In this document: positions 36,142 to 44,506 of the stretch, in pieces | Position numbering within the stretch: position 1 is the stretch's first letter | How the letters are laid out: each line of letters opens with the position of its first letter | Position numbers and translations under genes: made by a program | Notes under the pieces: model-generated | Database searches by the model: none | What the model was told of the DNA's origin: nothing | What the model saw: only the letters and a program-made list of their open reading frames with translations | NCBI GenBank assembly: GCA_965653565.1 | Contig: CBFHAI010000008.1 | Span: 1-64,000, forward strand | DNA length: 64,000 nucleotides | Direction of reading: 5' to 3' | From: JALCLA01 sp965653565 | Lineage (GTDB): Bacteria > Pseudomonadota > Gammaproteobacteria > Xanthomonadales > Xanthomonadaceae

Positions 36142-37548
36142 ATGTTCGATAGTCGTTGCGAACGGCGCGCACTCGCGCTGGCCATCGGGTTGGCGCTGAG
36201 CGGCGGCGCCGTTTCCGCCGCGGACGTGGAAGTCGTGCCGCCGGCGGCGGGGGGCTTCAGCGTTCGCGATGCGGTCGACACCACCGATCGCTTTCGCGTG
36301 AGCGAAACCGGCGAAATCTTCCTGCCCGGCATCGGCGCCGCGCCGACGCAGGCCGGACATCTTTGCTTCGATGCGGTGACGGGCCGGCTCGGGCCCTGTG
36401 CGGCCGCCGCAGGGTCCGGCGCCACCGGGGCAACGGGAGCGACCGGCGCCACCGGTCCGACCGGGCCGGCAGGCGCGATCGGACCGGCGGGTGCGACCGG
36501 GGCCACCGGCATCGGCATCGCCGGTCCGACCGGCGCCACGGGCGCCACCGGACCGGCCGGCGACGGCATTTCGGTGCCGGGCCCCACCGGTGCGACCGGT
36601 GCAACTGGCGCCACCGGGGCTGACGGCGATATCGGACCCGCGGGCGCGACCGGCGCGACCGGTGCCAGTGGCGCCAACGGCATCGATGGAGCGACCGGTC
36701 CCGCCGGCGCCGATGGCGCGGACGGGGCCACCGGTCCGGCCGGTGCCGACGGCGCCGCCGGCCCGACAGGTGCGACCGGCGCGACGGGCGATTCGGGTGC
36801 AGCGGGAGCCACCGGCGCAACCGGACCGACCGGCGCCAACGGTGCGTTCGGCCCGACCGGTGCCACAGGCGCTACGGGTGCAACCGGAGCAACCGGCGCG
36901 CAAGGTCCGATCGGCGTCACCGGAACGACCGGGGCGCAAGGTATTCAAGGCGTGCAAGGCGTGCCGGGACCGACCGGCGCGCAAGGTCCGATGGGACTGG
37001 TCGGTGCCACCGGCGGACAGGGCCCGCAAGGCGCCACCGGTGCTCAAGGTCCAATCGGCCCGATCGGCCCCGCCGGCCCGGCCGGCTTGCCGAAGGCGCG
37101 CATCACGATCAACGGGACCGATTCCACTGCGCTCGCACGTCCGCTCTACCCGGTGCCGTTGAACGTGGCCGGCAGCGTCAACGCCTTCATCACGCCGCAG
37201 GGTTTCGTCGTCGGCATCGACGTCGACGGCGATGTGAGCGGCACCACCACCGTCAACTACCCGACCGCCGACTGCAGCGGCCCGGGCTATTACAACAGCC
37301 TCAGCGTGCGACCCGGCACCGTGGTGGGCCTGGGCGGCAGTAACACGCTCTACTACGCGCCGCAGGTGGCACCTGCCGTCGTCACCAATCCTGCGGTGCT
37401 CAGCCGTTCGAACAGCACCGCGGCCTGTGCCGCGAACGCGGTGACCTTGAGCGGCAGTTTCTGGTTGCTGCCGGTGAACGATCCGAGCGTCACCGGCGTG
37501 GATCTGCCGGCGCGGCCGTTGACGGTGCGGATGGTCTACGTGCCTTGA
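36142..37548 (+). CDS. secreted collagen-like protein
   Basis: ATG 36142 with AGGGGA about 8 bases upstream gives 468 aa. A signal peptide (ALALAIGLALSGGAVSAAD) and a short N-domain (30-92) precede an almost unbroken Gly-X-Y stretch of about 220 residues (93-316), dominated by GAT, GPT, GPA and GAQ triplets. A globular C-domain follows (317-468; KARITINGTDSTALARP), ending RPLTVRMVYVP, which probably seeds the triple helix. Bacterial collagens form thermostable trimeric rods on surfaces. The divergent sigma factor-kinase genes and fibre proteins next door suggest a common surface programme. No GFE tail is present. Confidence 0.88.
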   Translation: MFDSRCERRALALAIGLALSGGAVSAADVEVVPPAAGGFSVRDAVDTTDRFRVSETGEIFLPGIGAAPTQAGHLCFDAVTGRLGPCAAAAGSGATGATGATGATGPTGPAGAIGPAGATGATGIGIAGPTGATGATGPAGDGISVPGPTGATGATGATGADGDIGPAGATGATGASGANGIDGATGPAGADGADGATGPAGADGAAGPTGATGATGDSGAAGATGATGPTGANGAFGPTGATGATGATGATGAQGPIGVTGTTGAQGIQGVQGVPGPTGAQGPMGLVGATGGQGPQGATGAQGPIGPIGPAGPAGLPKARITINGTDSTALARPLYPVPLNVAGSVNAFITPQGFVVGIDVDGDVSGTTTVNYPTADCSGPGYYNSLSVRPGTVVGLGGSNTLYYAPQVAPAVVTNPAVLSRSNSTAACAANAVTLSGSFWLLPVNDPSVTGVDLPARPLTVRMVYVP

Positions 37549-37592
37549 TGCGATGACGGTTCTCGGCGTTCGCTTTTTCGGGGGCGGGCGCT

Positions 37593-37767
37593 GGGAGTCG
37601 GGAATCGGGAGTCGGAGAAGTGCGCGAGGGCGCGTCGCGGGTGGTTCGACAGGCTCACCACGAACGGTTGATGGTTTGCCACGCCAACGCGGAATAACCC
37701 GACCCGCCTCACCACCACGCACTCGCGGCTCTTATTCCCGATTCCCGACTCCCCATTCCCGGCTCCC
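37593..37767. repeat. GGGAATCGGGA dispersed inverted repeat, copy 4, with embedded box
   Basis: Left arm 37593-37620, right arm 37733-37767. The loop carries GTGGTTCGACAGGCTCACCA and the following CGAACGG (37640-37667) in the same orientation as copy 3. It lies just after the collagen-like gene. Confidence 0.8.
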
Positions 37768-37869
37768 CAACACCCCCCACTGTCCGAATCCGAACAACGC
37801 CAACGCACAGCCGAACACTGTAACCACGCAATCCGCCGCAACCCCCTGATCCGATTCGCCTTCCACCGA

Positions 37870-37885
37870 TGGCACAACCCTTGCT
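37870..37885 (+). promoter_or_regulatory. sigma-54 promoter (-24/-12)
   Basis: TGGCAC-AACCC-TTGCT matches the core sigma-54 consensus TGGCAC-N5-TTGCW at every fixed base. Transcription would start near 37896, leaving a leader of about 36 bases that contains GAGGAGGAAA just before the permease ATG at 37932. It implies control by an enhancer-binding protein that is not encoded in this window. Confidence 0.72.
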
Positions 37886-37931
37886 GAAGCCGCTCCGATG
37901 CGGACGACGGGCCGTCCGGCGAGGAGGAAAC

Positions 37932-40361
37932 ATGCGACTGGGGGATTGGATGCTCGATCTTCGCCATGCGGCGCGCGCGCTCAAGCGCACGCCGGGGTTC
38001 ACCGTCACCGCGATGGTGATGCTCGGCCTGGCGATCGGGGCGACGGCCGGCATGTTCAGCGTCGTCAACACGGTGCTGCTCGAGCGCCTGCCCTATGCGA
38101 ATCCGGAGCGGCTGGTGCATATCGCGGCGTCGGCGCCCGGTTCGGAATTCCCGCCGGAATTCGGCGTCGCACCCGAGTTCCTCGTGCAATACCGCGAGCA
38201 GTCGAAACTGCTGGAAGACGTGTCGACCTACAACTCGTTCACCTCGACCTTGCGCACCACCGATCGCGTCGAGCGCGTGCGCATGTCCTGGCCGACCAAC
38301 GCGATGTTCTCGACGCTCGGCGTGCAGCCGGTGCTCGGCCGGCTGCCGCTCGACGACGACGAAGACCGCGCCGTGGTGCTCAGTTACGGCCTGTGGAATT
38401 CGTGGTTCGGGCGCGATCCGTCGGTGCTCGGCCGCACCCTGCAGGTGTCCGGCGCCGAGCGCACGGTGATCGGCGTGATGGGGCCGGAATTCCGCTTCCC
38501 GGACAACGATACGACGCTGTGGATTTCCAGCACGATCGGCCCCGACGACATCGAAACCGCCGGCGATTTCAGCATCGAACTGGTCGGCCGCCTGGCGCCG
38601 GGCGCCACGCCGCAAATGCTGGCCGACGAATTGACCGTGCTCGCGCAGCGCCTGCCCGAACGCTTCGGCGGCACACCGGCCTACGCGCGCACTATCGCGC
38701 AGCATCGCGCCGTCGTGCGTCCGCTCGAGGAACAGATGCTCGGTGCGGTGTCGCGGCCGTTGTGGGTCTTGCTCGGCGCCACCGCCATCGTGCTGCTGAT
38801 CGCCTGCGCCAATGTCGCGAACCTGTTCCTGGTGCGCACCGAAGGCCGCCATCGCGAGATGGCGATGCGGCGCGCGCTCGGCGCCGCACGCGGCCGCTTG
38901 ATGCGGTTGCAGATGGCCGAGGCGGTGCTGGTCGCCGGCCTCGCCGGGGTGCTGGCGATCGTGCTGGCGGCGGTCGTGCTGCCGATCTTCCTGCAGGCGG
39001 CACCGCCGGGCATTCCGCGCCTCGATCAGGTCGGACTGAGCGCAACGTCGTTGCTGTTCACCTTCATCGCGGCGGCGCTGTCGGCGCTGATCTGCGGCGG
39101 CGTGCCGGCGCTGCGCGGTTCGGCGCCCGACCTCACCCGCCTGCGCGACGGCGGCCGCGGCACCACCGGCGGCCGACACTGGCTGCGCAACGGCCTGGTC
39201 GTCGCGCAGACCGCACTGGCGCTCGTGCTGCTGATCGGTTCGGGTTTGCTGCTGCGCAGCGCCTACGAACTCAAGCAGGTCGATCCGGGTTACGACACCC
39301 AGGACATCTTCACTTTCCAGATCGCCCCCGAACGCCCGCAACTCAACGACGCGCACTCGTTCGCCCGCTTCAATCTCGCCTTCCTCGATCGGCTGGCGGC
39401 GCTGCCCGGCGTGCAGTCGGCAGGCCTGGTCGAGAACGTGCCGCTCAACGAAGGCACCGGCACCACCCGCTTGCGCACCGATGCGACATCGGCCGTCGCG
39501 GGCGAAGGCACGCTGGTCAATTTCACCTACGCCGCGGGCGATTATTTCAAGACGATGGGCATCGCGATGCTCGCCGGGCGGCCGTTCACGGCGGAGGATC
39601 ACGGCAACTCGCGCGGCAATGTCGTGGTGAGCGCGTCGGCCGCGAAATTGCTATGGCCCGGACGCGATCCGATCGGTCAGCGCCTGCAACGCGAAGGCCG
39701 CACGCTATGGGAAACCGTCGTCGGCGTCACCGAAGACGTGCTGCAGGAAAATTTCCAGACGCCGCCGCAGCCGGTCGTGTATTTCCCGATGGTCGACCCG
39801 ACGCCCGAAGGCGGCCGCGCGATCTCGTCGCCGGCCTATGTGATCAAGACCGCGCGCGCCGACAGCATCGCCGCCGATGTGCGCGCGCTGGTGCGCGAAG
39901 TCGCGCCGGAAGCGCCGATGTACCGCACTTACACGATGGCCGGCCTGGTCGAAGAATCGATGGTGCAATTGTCTTTCACGCTGCTCACGCTCGGCATCGC
40001 CGCGGGACTGGCGCTGATCCTCGGCGCGGTGGGCCTGTACGGCGTGCTCTCCTACATCGTCGCCGCCCGCACCCGCGAAATCGGCGTGCGCATGGCGCTC
40101 GGCGCACGCGCCGCGCAAGTGACGACGCTGGTCGTGGCGCAAGGCGCACGCGTGGTCGGCATCGGCGTCGCCATCGGCATCCTCGTCGCCCTCGCCTTCA
40201 CCCGCTCGCTCGGCAGCCTGCTCTACGGCGTGCAACCGATCGACGTCGCGACCTTCGTCTCGATGTCGCTGGCGATGACCGCGGTCGGATTGATCGCGAG
40301 CTATCTGCCGGCGCGCAAGGCGTCGAATCTGGATCCGATCGAGTCGTTGCGGCGGGAGTGA
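37932..40361 (+). CDS. ADOP-type FtsX/MacB permease
   Basis: ATG 37932 follows GAGGAGG by a few bases; the protein is 809 aa. It has a MacB-like periplasmic domain after the first helix (TVTAMVMLGLAIGATAGMFS), a three-helix FtsX block (about 285-410), a second first-helix region (about 430-450), another periplasmic domain and a final FtsX block (about 685-800, with REIGVRMALGARAAQVTTLV). This duplicated layout of about 800 aa is that of the 'acidobacterial duplicated orphan permease' family. No ABC ATPase gene is adjacent, as usual for that family. A sigma-54 promoter precedes it, which hints at stress-induced export or envelope mechanotransmission. Confidence 0.9.
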   Translation: MRLGDWMLDLRHAARALKRTPGFTVTAMVMLGLAIGATAGMFSVVNTVLLERLPYANPERLVHIAASAPGSEFPPEFGVAPEFLVQYREQSKLLEDVSTYNSFTSTLRTTDRVERVRMSWPTNAMFSTLGVQPVLGRLPLDDDEDRAVVLSYGLWNSWFGRDPSVLGRTLQVSGAERTVIGVMGPEFRFPDNDTTLWISSTIGPDDIETAGDFSIELVGRLAPGATPQMLADELTVLAQRLPERFGGTPAYARTIAQHRAVVRPLEEQMLGAVSRPLWVLLGATAIVLLIACANVANLFLVRTEGRHREMAMRRALGAARGRLMRLQMAEAVLVAGLAGVLAIVLAAVVLPIFLQAAPPGIPRLDQVGLSATSLLFTFIAAALSALICGGVPALRGSAPDLTRLRDGGRGTTGGRHWLRNGLVVAQTALALVLLIGSGLLLRSAYELKQVDPGYDTQDIFTFQIAPERPQLNDAHSFARFNLAFLDRLAALPGVQSAGLVENVPLNEGTGTTRLRTDATSAVAGEGTLVNFTYAAGDYFKTMGIAMLAGRPFTAEDHGNSRGNVVVSASAAKLLWPGRDPIGQRLQREGRTLWETVVGVTEDVLQENFQTPPQPVVYFPMVDPTPEGGRAISSPAYVIKTARADSIAADVRALVREVAPEAPMYRTYTMAGLVEESMVQLSFTLLTLGIAAGLALILGAVGLYGVLSYIVAARTREIGVRMALGARAAQVTTLVVAQGARVVGIGVAIGILVALAFTRSLGSLLYGVQPIDVATFVSMSLAMTAVGLIASYLPARKASNLDPIESLRRE

Positions 40362-40369
40362 TTGGAGCT

Positions 40370-40526
40370 GGGAGTCGGGAGTCGGGAAAAGAGCCGGGCT
40401 CGAAAAGTGCGAGGCGAAGTCGGGAAGCTCTCGCATCGCAACCCATCAACCGTTCGTGGTGAGCCTGTCGAACCACCAGCGACAAACTCCGCGCACTTCT
40501 CCCGATTCCCGTCTCCCGATTCCCGG
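40370..40526. repeat. GGGAATCGGGA dispersed inverted repeat, copy 5, with inverted embedded box
   Basis: The left arm GGGAGTCGGGAGTCGGGAAA begins near 40370 and the right arm CTTCTCCCGATTCCCGTCTC (continuing CCGATTCCC) spans 40496-40526. The embedded box (40450-40477) is in the opposite orientation to copies 3 and 4. It runs directly into the 8-base tandem repeat. Confidence 0.8.
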
Positions 40527-40590
40527 CGCGCGCCAGCGCGCCAGCGCGCCAGCGCGCCAGCGCGCCAGCGCGCCAGCGCGCCAGCGCGCG
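40526..40590. repeat. 8-bp tandem repeat (CGCCAGCG), seven units
   Basis: CCAG recurs every 8 bases from 40533 to 40584. The array abuts the stop codon of the beta-propeller gene (minus strand) at 40591. Such short units can change copy number by slippage. It is too short and regular to be a CRISPR. Confidence 0.85.
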
Positions 40591-41916
40591 TCAGTCCCCC
40601 ACAGGCCGATGCGTAAACCAACTCGCAACCACCGTCGCAGCATCGACATACTCGAGCACGAAGCCCTCGCCGCTGCGCGTCGGCCCACCCGACCACGTGC
40701 CCTGCAGCCAATCCTCCGCCGGCGATTGCGCGAAGCCTGCCAGTTCGCAGCGGCGTGTGCCGGGGCCGGGTAGAAAACGCGTCAGCGCATAACCGCCATC
40801 GCCGAAACCGGCCGAGGCCGCGCCGGTGGAGGTCCAGTTCATGCTGGCCGTGCCGCAGCCGGTGAATTCGATTTCCAATGAACCCCAGCGTTTGACCGCG
40901 ATATCGGCCGGATCGAAATCGGCGCCGAACGCGGCCCCGGTCGCGCTGTACAGCGCATCGACCAGCAAGGTGCGGCCGACCAGCCGGCCCGGGCCGGTGA
41001 GCCAGAACTGCGTGCCGATCTGCGCAGTGTCGATCGATGCGGGCTTCGCCAGGTACAGCGCGAACGTCGGCCCGTTCAAACCGCCGCTGCCGGCCGACAC
41101 CAGCGTGCTGCGGCGTGCGCCGGTGTCGGGATCGAGCAGCACCACGCCCTGCCCGGTCACCACGGTGAGCGCGCCATCCGGCGCCCACGCCAGCCCGGTC
41201 GCGCGCGGCAACGTGCTCGCCAGCTGCCGCACGAAGCCCCCGTCGCTGCGCCGGTATTCGAGCACCTGTCCGCTGCCCTCGCTGCTGACCAGGAAGGTTT
41301 CGCCGCCGGGACGGAACAGGATGCCGCGCGTATTGCGCAAACCGCCGCTGCCGGCCGCCACCAGCACGGTGTTCTGGCCGGAGGCCGGATCGTGGCGCAG
41401 CAGATTGTGGGTGTCGTAGCCCGGGATGTAGAGCAATCCATCGGGCCCGAAAGTCAGGCCGTTGTCGAAACCGCGCGCGCCGGTGTTGCCCTGCACCGGC
41501 GTGCCCTGCAACTGGCCGGCGAGCGAATAGGTGCGCACCGTGTTGCCGTTGTAGCCGCCGACGTAGGCCTGCTCGCCGCGGAAGGTGAGGCCGGTGATGC
41601 CGAAGCCCGCGCCGACATCGATCGGCGTGTCGATATAGTGGAAATCGAACGCATCGTAGCGATGCACTTCGCTGGTGATTTCGCTCACCACCCACAAGGC
41701 GCCATCGGGCCCGAGCCGGATCGCCTGCGCGCCCTGCAAACGGCCGGCCTGCGGATCGAGCGTGCGCTCGAAGGCGCCGCTGCAGGCGTCGTAGATGTGC
41801 ACATTGCTGTTGTAGCCGCTGACCAGCAGGCGGTGGCTGCAGGTCGACTGGGAAAACGCAGGCGCCGCAAGCGTAAGGGCGGCGAGCGGAAGCAAGGAAC
41901 GAAGCAAGCGGCGCAT
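40591..41916 (-). CDS. secreted beta-propeller (SMP-30/NHL-like) protein
   Basis: The 441-aa protein starts with MRRLLRSLLPLAALTLAAPA and a cut after AFSQ; CCGGAG precedes the ATG. Repeated blades such as AIRLGPDGALWVVSE, GLTFGPDGLLYIPGYD, GILFRPGGETFLVS and GLAWAPDGALTVVTG place it with NHL/SMP-30-type propellers (residues 25-290). A C-terminal beta domain of about 140 residues (LTGPGRLVGRTLLVDALYSA onward) ends VVASWFTHRPVGD. It could bind a ligand or surface partner. No catalytic metal site is obvious and no GFE tail is present. Confidence 0.82.
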   Translation of the reverse strand: MRRLLRSLLPLAALTLAAPAFSQSTCSHRLLVSGYNSNVHIYDACSGAFERTLDPQAGRLQGAQAIRLGPDGALWVVSEITSEVHRYDAFDFHYIDTPIDVGAGFGITGLTFRGEQAYVGGYNGNTVRTYSLAGQLQGTPVQGNTGARGFDNGLTFGPDGLLYIPGYDTHNLLRHDPASGQNTVLVAAGSGGLRNTRGILFRPGGETFLVSSEGSGQVLEYRRSDGGFVRQLASTLPRATGLAWAPDGALTVVTGQGVVLLDPDTGARRSTLVSAGSGGLNGPTFALYLAKPASIDTAQIGTQFWLTGPGRLVGRTLLVDALYSATGAAFGADFDPADIAVKRWGSLEIEFTGCGTASMNWTSTGAASAGFGDGGYALTRFLPGPGTRRCELAGFAQSPAEDWLQGTWSGGPTRSGEGFVLEYVDAATVVASWFTHRPVGD

Positions 41917-42083
41917 CGGCAGACTCCGGTGGGATGGAGCGCCGATAGGACCCCGTCAGGACACGGCATGGCCTGAGGCGGGCGTCCTTTTTTTCTCCGT
42001 TTTGTCTCCCTGGTTTCGCGGAGCCCGCCCGGTCGCGGTGCGCCGGGCGGATGGTGAGCCGCGGATCGCGACGCTCACTCGCG

Positions 42084-44321
42084 CTAGCGCGCCGGCAGCA
42101 GCATCAGGTCCACATCGAGCGCGTCGGTGCGCGCGACCACGGCGAAACTCTCGTCGGGCGCGACGCTGACGGCATCGCCGATCGCGCTCGGCAGCAGCTC
42201 GTGCACGCGCCGCGTGCTGCCGTCGAGCAGATCGTGCCGATACAGCCCGCGCGCCTCCCCGCCGCGCGGGAAATACACGGCATCGCCGACCAGATCCCAG
42301 GCGCGCAGATCGCGCTGCAACTCCGGCAACACCTCGCGGCTCTCGCCCGACTCCCGATCGCGCAGCCACAGGCCGGCCTGTCCGGGTCGATGACAGGCCA
42401 GCCAGCGCGGCGTGGCGCGGCAGCGATCGACCGGGCCGCCGGTGTCAATGCGCTCGGCGGCTTGCGCGGCGAAGCCGTGCTGCCAGAGACCGGCGCTGTC
42501 CGAGGCATCGTCGACCGCGGCGAACCGTTCGGGCGTCAGGAAAAAAGCGCCGTTGCGGTTGCGGCCGAGTGCCGGCGGACAGTCGGTGGCGGCGCTCGCC
42601 AGCACATGCCGGCAGACCGAAGATTGATTGTCCGCGTAACGCAGCACCAGCAGCGAAGCGCCGTCGGGCGACCACGCCGGCGACGTCCAGCGGAACTCGG
42701 GATCGAGCGGCAGCTTGCGCTCCTCGCCGCCGTCGGCGCGCATCAGATAAACGCCTTCGCGCCCATCGCGATTGGAACCGAACGCCAGCCAAATCGCATC
42801 CGGCGACAGCGCCGGCTGGCTGTCGTAGCGCGCATTGTGCGTGAGCTGCTGCGGTGGCTTCGACGCGTCGCGCAGATCGATGCGCCACAGGTTCGCATCG
42901 TATTGCGCCACTTCGTACACCAGCGCGCCGCCGGGTGAAATATCCGGATGGCGCGCCCCAGCGGCGCCGAGCAATTCCGCGTCCTTTCCCGCCGCGATCC
43001 GCACCAATGCGCGTTGACCGAAACGATCGTCGGCCGTGATCAAGGCACCGTCGACATCGAAGGCATGACCGAACGCGAGATAGCCGCCGTCCGACGCCGC
43101 CGTCGCCTCGCCGCCCGCGCGTGCCACCCGCATCAAGGTTCGCGCATTGCCATCGGCGCGCCAGAACACCACGTCGGCGCCATCGCGCGATACGCGCGGC
43201 ATCACATCGACCATGCCGCCCGCCGGTGTCGTCAATGTCCGCGAAACGCCAGCGGGAAACGACACCTCGCGCAGACCGGCGCGCGCCTCATCGCCTTCCA
43301 GCAGCAAGGCACTGCCATCGGGAACCCACTCCGGACAACCGACCGCCGCCGCACACCCCGCAAGCACGCGCGACGCGCCACCGAGCAACGCGCGATACAT
43401 CACCTCGCAACGCCCGTCGCGCGTGCGCAGCCACGCCAGCTGTCCGCCGTCCGGCGACACCGAACCGCAATAATTTTCGAACACGTCCTGCACCAGCACC
43501 CGATCCTCGGTGCCATCGATCGCACGCAAGCGCAAATGCGCCGGTTCGGTTTCCGGCTGGAACCGCGTGTACACCACCCACCGCCCGTCCGGCGTGAAAC
43601 GCGGCAGCAGTTCGCGACCGGGATCGCTGGTGAAGGGCCGCGCCTGCAGCAGGCGTTGTGCGGTGAGCGACTGCGGCGGCGGGGATTCGAGTTTCTGCGT
43701 GAACCACAGGCTTAGTGCGATCGCGGTCAGCAGCACTGCGGTGAGGATTGCGATCAGCGTTCGTCGATTTTTTTGGTTTCGTGCTGGTGTCGTTGTGCCG
43801 CTTGTTCCGGCTGCTCCCGTTGCGGCGGTTGTGCCGGTTTTTGCGGAGGTCGCGCCGGCAGGAGCAGAAGCGGTGGTTATGCCGGTGGTGCCGATGTCGA
43901 TGAGGGCGGAGGTCGCCGAAGCGGTCGAGGTGGCAGGTTCCGCGGTCGCAGCGGGCATGACAGATGCGGCCGACGCGGCCATCGCATCACCGGCCTCCGC
44001 TACTTCGCAGACCAACCGATAACCGAGCTTCGGCAACGTCTCGATGTAACGCGGCGCCTTCGCATCGTCGCCCAGGGCCTGGCGCAGATCCGCGATCGCA
44101 CGCGACAACACCTCCTCGTTGACATGCCGCCGCTCCCACACCTCATCGAGCAGCGTTTCGCGGCGCACCAACTGACCAGGTTGCACCGCCAACCGCAACA
44201 GCAAATCCGCCAACCGCACCGGCAACCGCTGCACGACGCCCACCCGCGACAACTCGTTGAGCACGGGATCGAAACGGAATTCGCCAAGGCGAATCGTAGA
44301 GGTGCGGCGGTCGGAACGCAT
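42084..44321 (-). CDS. CadC/ToxR-like winged-helix regulator with periplasmic TolB-like propeller
   Basis: In this 745-aa protein, a cytoplasmic winged helix (about 10-105: FRFDPVLNELSRVG, then HVNEEVLSRAIADLRQALGD, wing YIETLPKLGYRLVCE) is joined by an Ala/Thr/Ser-rich linker (110-180) to one membrane helix (about 182-205: TLIAILTAVLLTAIALSLWF). The periplasmic part has PD40/TolB-type blades (RFTPDGRWVVYTRF, SPDGGQLAWLRT, SPDAIWLAFGSNRDG, SPDGASLLVLRY). This plan is common in Xanthomonadales as one-component membrane regulators. The target genes are not evident. Confidence 0.88.
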   Translation of the reverse strand: MRSDRRTSTIRLGEFRFDPVLNELSRVGVVQRLPVRLADLLLRLAVQPGQLVRRETLLDEVWERRHVNEEVLSRAIADLRQALGDDAKAPRYIETLPKLGYRLVCEVAEAGDAMAASAASVMPAATAEPATSTASATSALIDIGTTGITTASAPAGATSAKTGTTAATGAAGTSGTTTPARNQKNRRTLIAILTAVLLTAIALSLWFTQKLESPPPQSLTAQRLLQARPFTSDPGRELLPRFTPDGRWVVYTRFQPETEPAHLRLRAIDGTEDRVLVQDVFENYCGSVSPDGGQLAWLRTRDGRCEVMYRALLGGASRVLAGCAAAVGCPEWVPDGSALLLEGDEARAGLREVSFPAGVSRTLTTPAGGMVDVMPRVSRDGADVVFWRADGNARTLMRVARAGGEATAASDGGYLAFGHAFDVDGALITADDRFGQRALVRIAAGKDAELLGAAGARHPDISPGGALVYEVAQYDANLWRIDLRDASKPPQQLTHNARYDSQPALSPDAIWLAFGSNRDGREGVYLMRADGGEERKLPLDPEFRWTSPAWSPDGASLLVLRYADNQSSVCRHVLASAATDCPPALGRNRNGAFFLTPERFAAVDDASDSAGLWQHGFAAQAAERIDTGGPVDRCRATPRWLACHRPGQAGLWLRDRESGESREVLPELQRDLRAWDLVGDAVYFPRGGEARGLYRHDLLDGSTRRVHELLPSAIGDAVSVAPDESFAVVARTDALDVDLMLLPAR

Positions 44322-44379
44322 GGTGCGAGGATACCGCCACGGGTTGCGGAGTTACCGGGGCGATTGGTTCCTCGACCCT

Positions 44380-44456
44380 CGTCATGCCGCCCTTCGACAG
44401 GCTCGGGGCAGGCTGGTCTGCGACCGGGTGGGAAGCCCGCTCGGGAATGACGGGAT
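44380..44456. repeat. dispersed hairpin element (GTCATGCC...GGAATGAC)
   Basis: CGTCATGCC and GGAATGACG pair imperfectly across about 60 bases that include CCTTCGACAGGCTCGGGGCA, a sequence related to the box in repeat copies 3-5. It lies between the winged-helix regulator and the MFS gene. Confidence 0.6.
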
Positions 44457-44506
44457 TGTTTGTACGCCGCGAAAAGTCGAATGACCAAATCAGCACAGAC
44501 GACACC

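Noticed and set aside
36114..36920. Antisense ORF over the collagen-like gene, rich in V-A-P and G-P triplets
   Set aside because: It is the mirror of the Gly-X-Y repeat on the other strand, with no ribosome binding site or signal peptide; the plus-strand gene is the real one.
36412..37092. DNA repeats in the collagen-like gene as a CRISPR or satellite
   Set aside because: They are explained by the repeated Gly-X-Y codons within one open frame.
40526..40590. Possible CRISPR array
   Set aside because: Units are 8 bases without spacers, and no cas gene is present.
41957..41994. Intrinsic terminator ending in TTTTTTT on the plus strand
   Set aside because: The stem is only five pairs around a loop of about 21 bases, and no plus-strand gene lies upstream.
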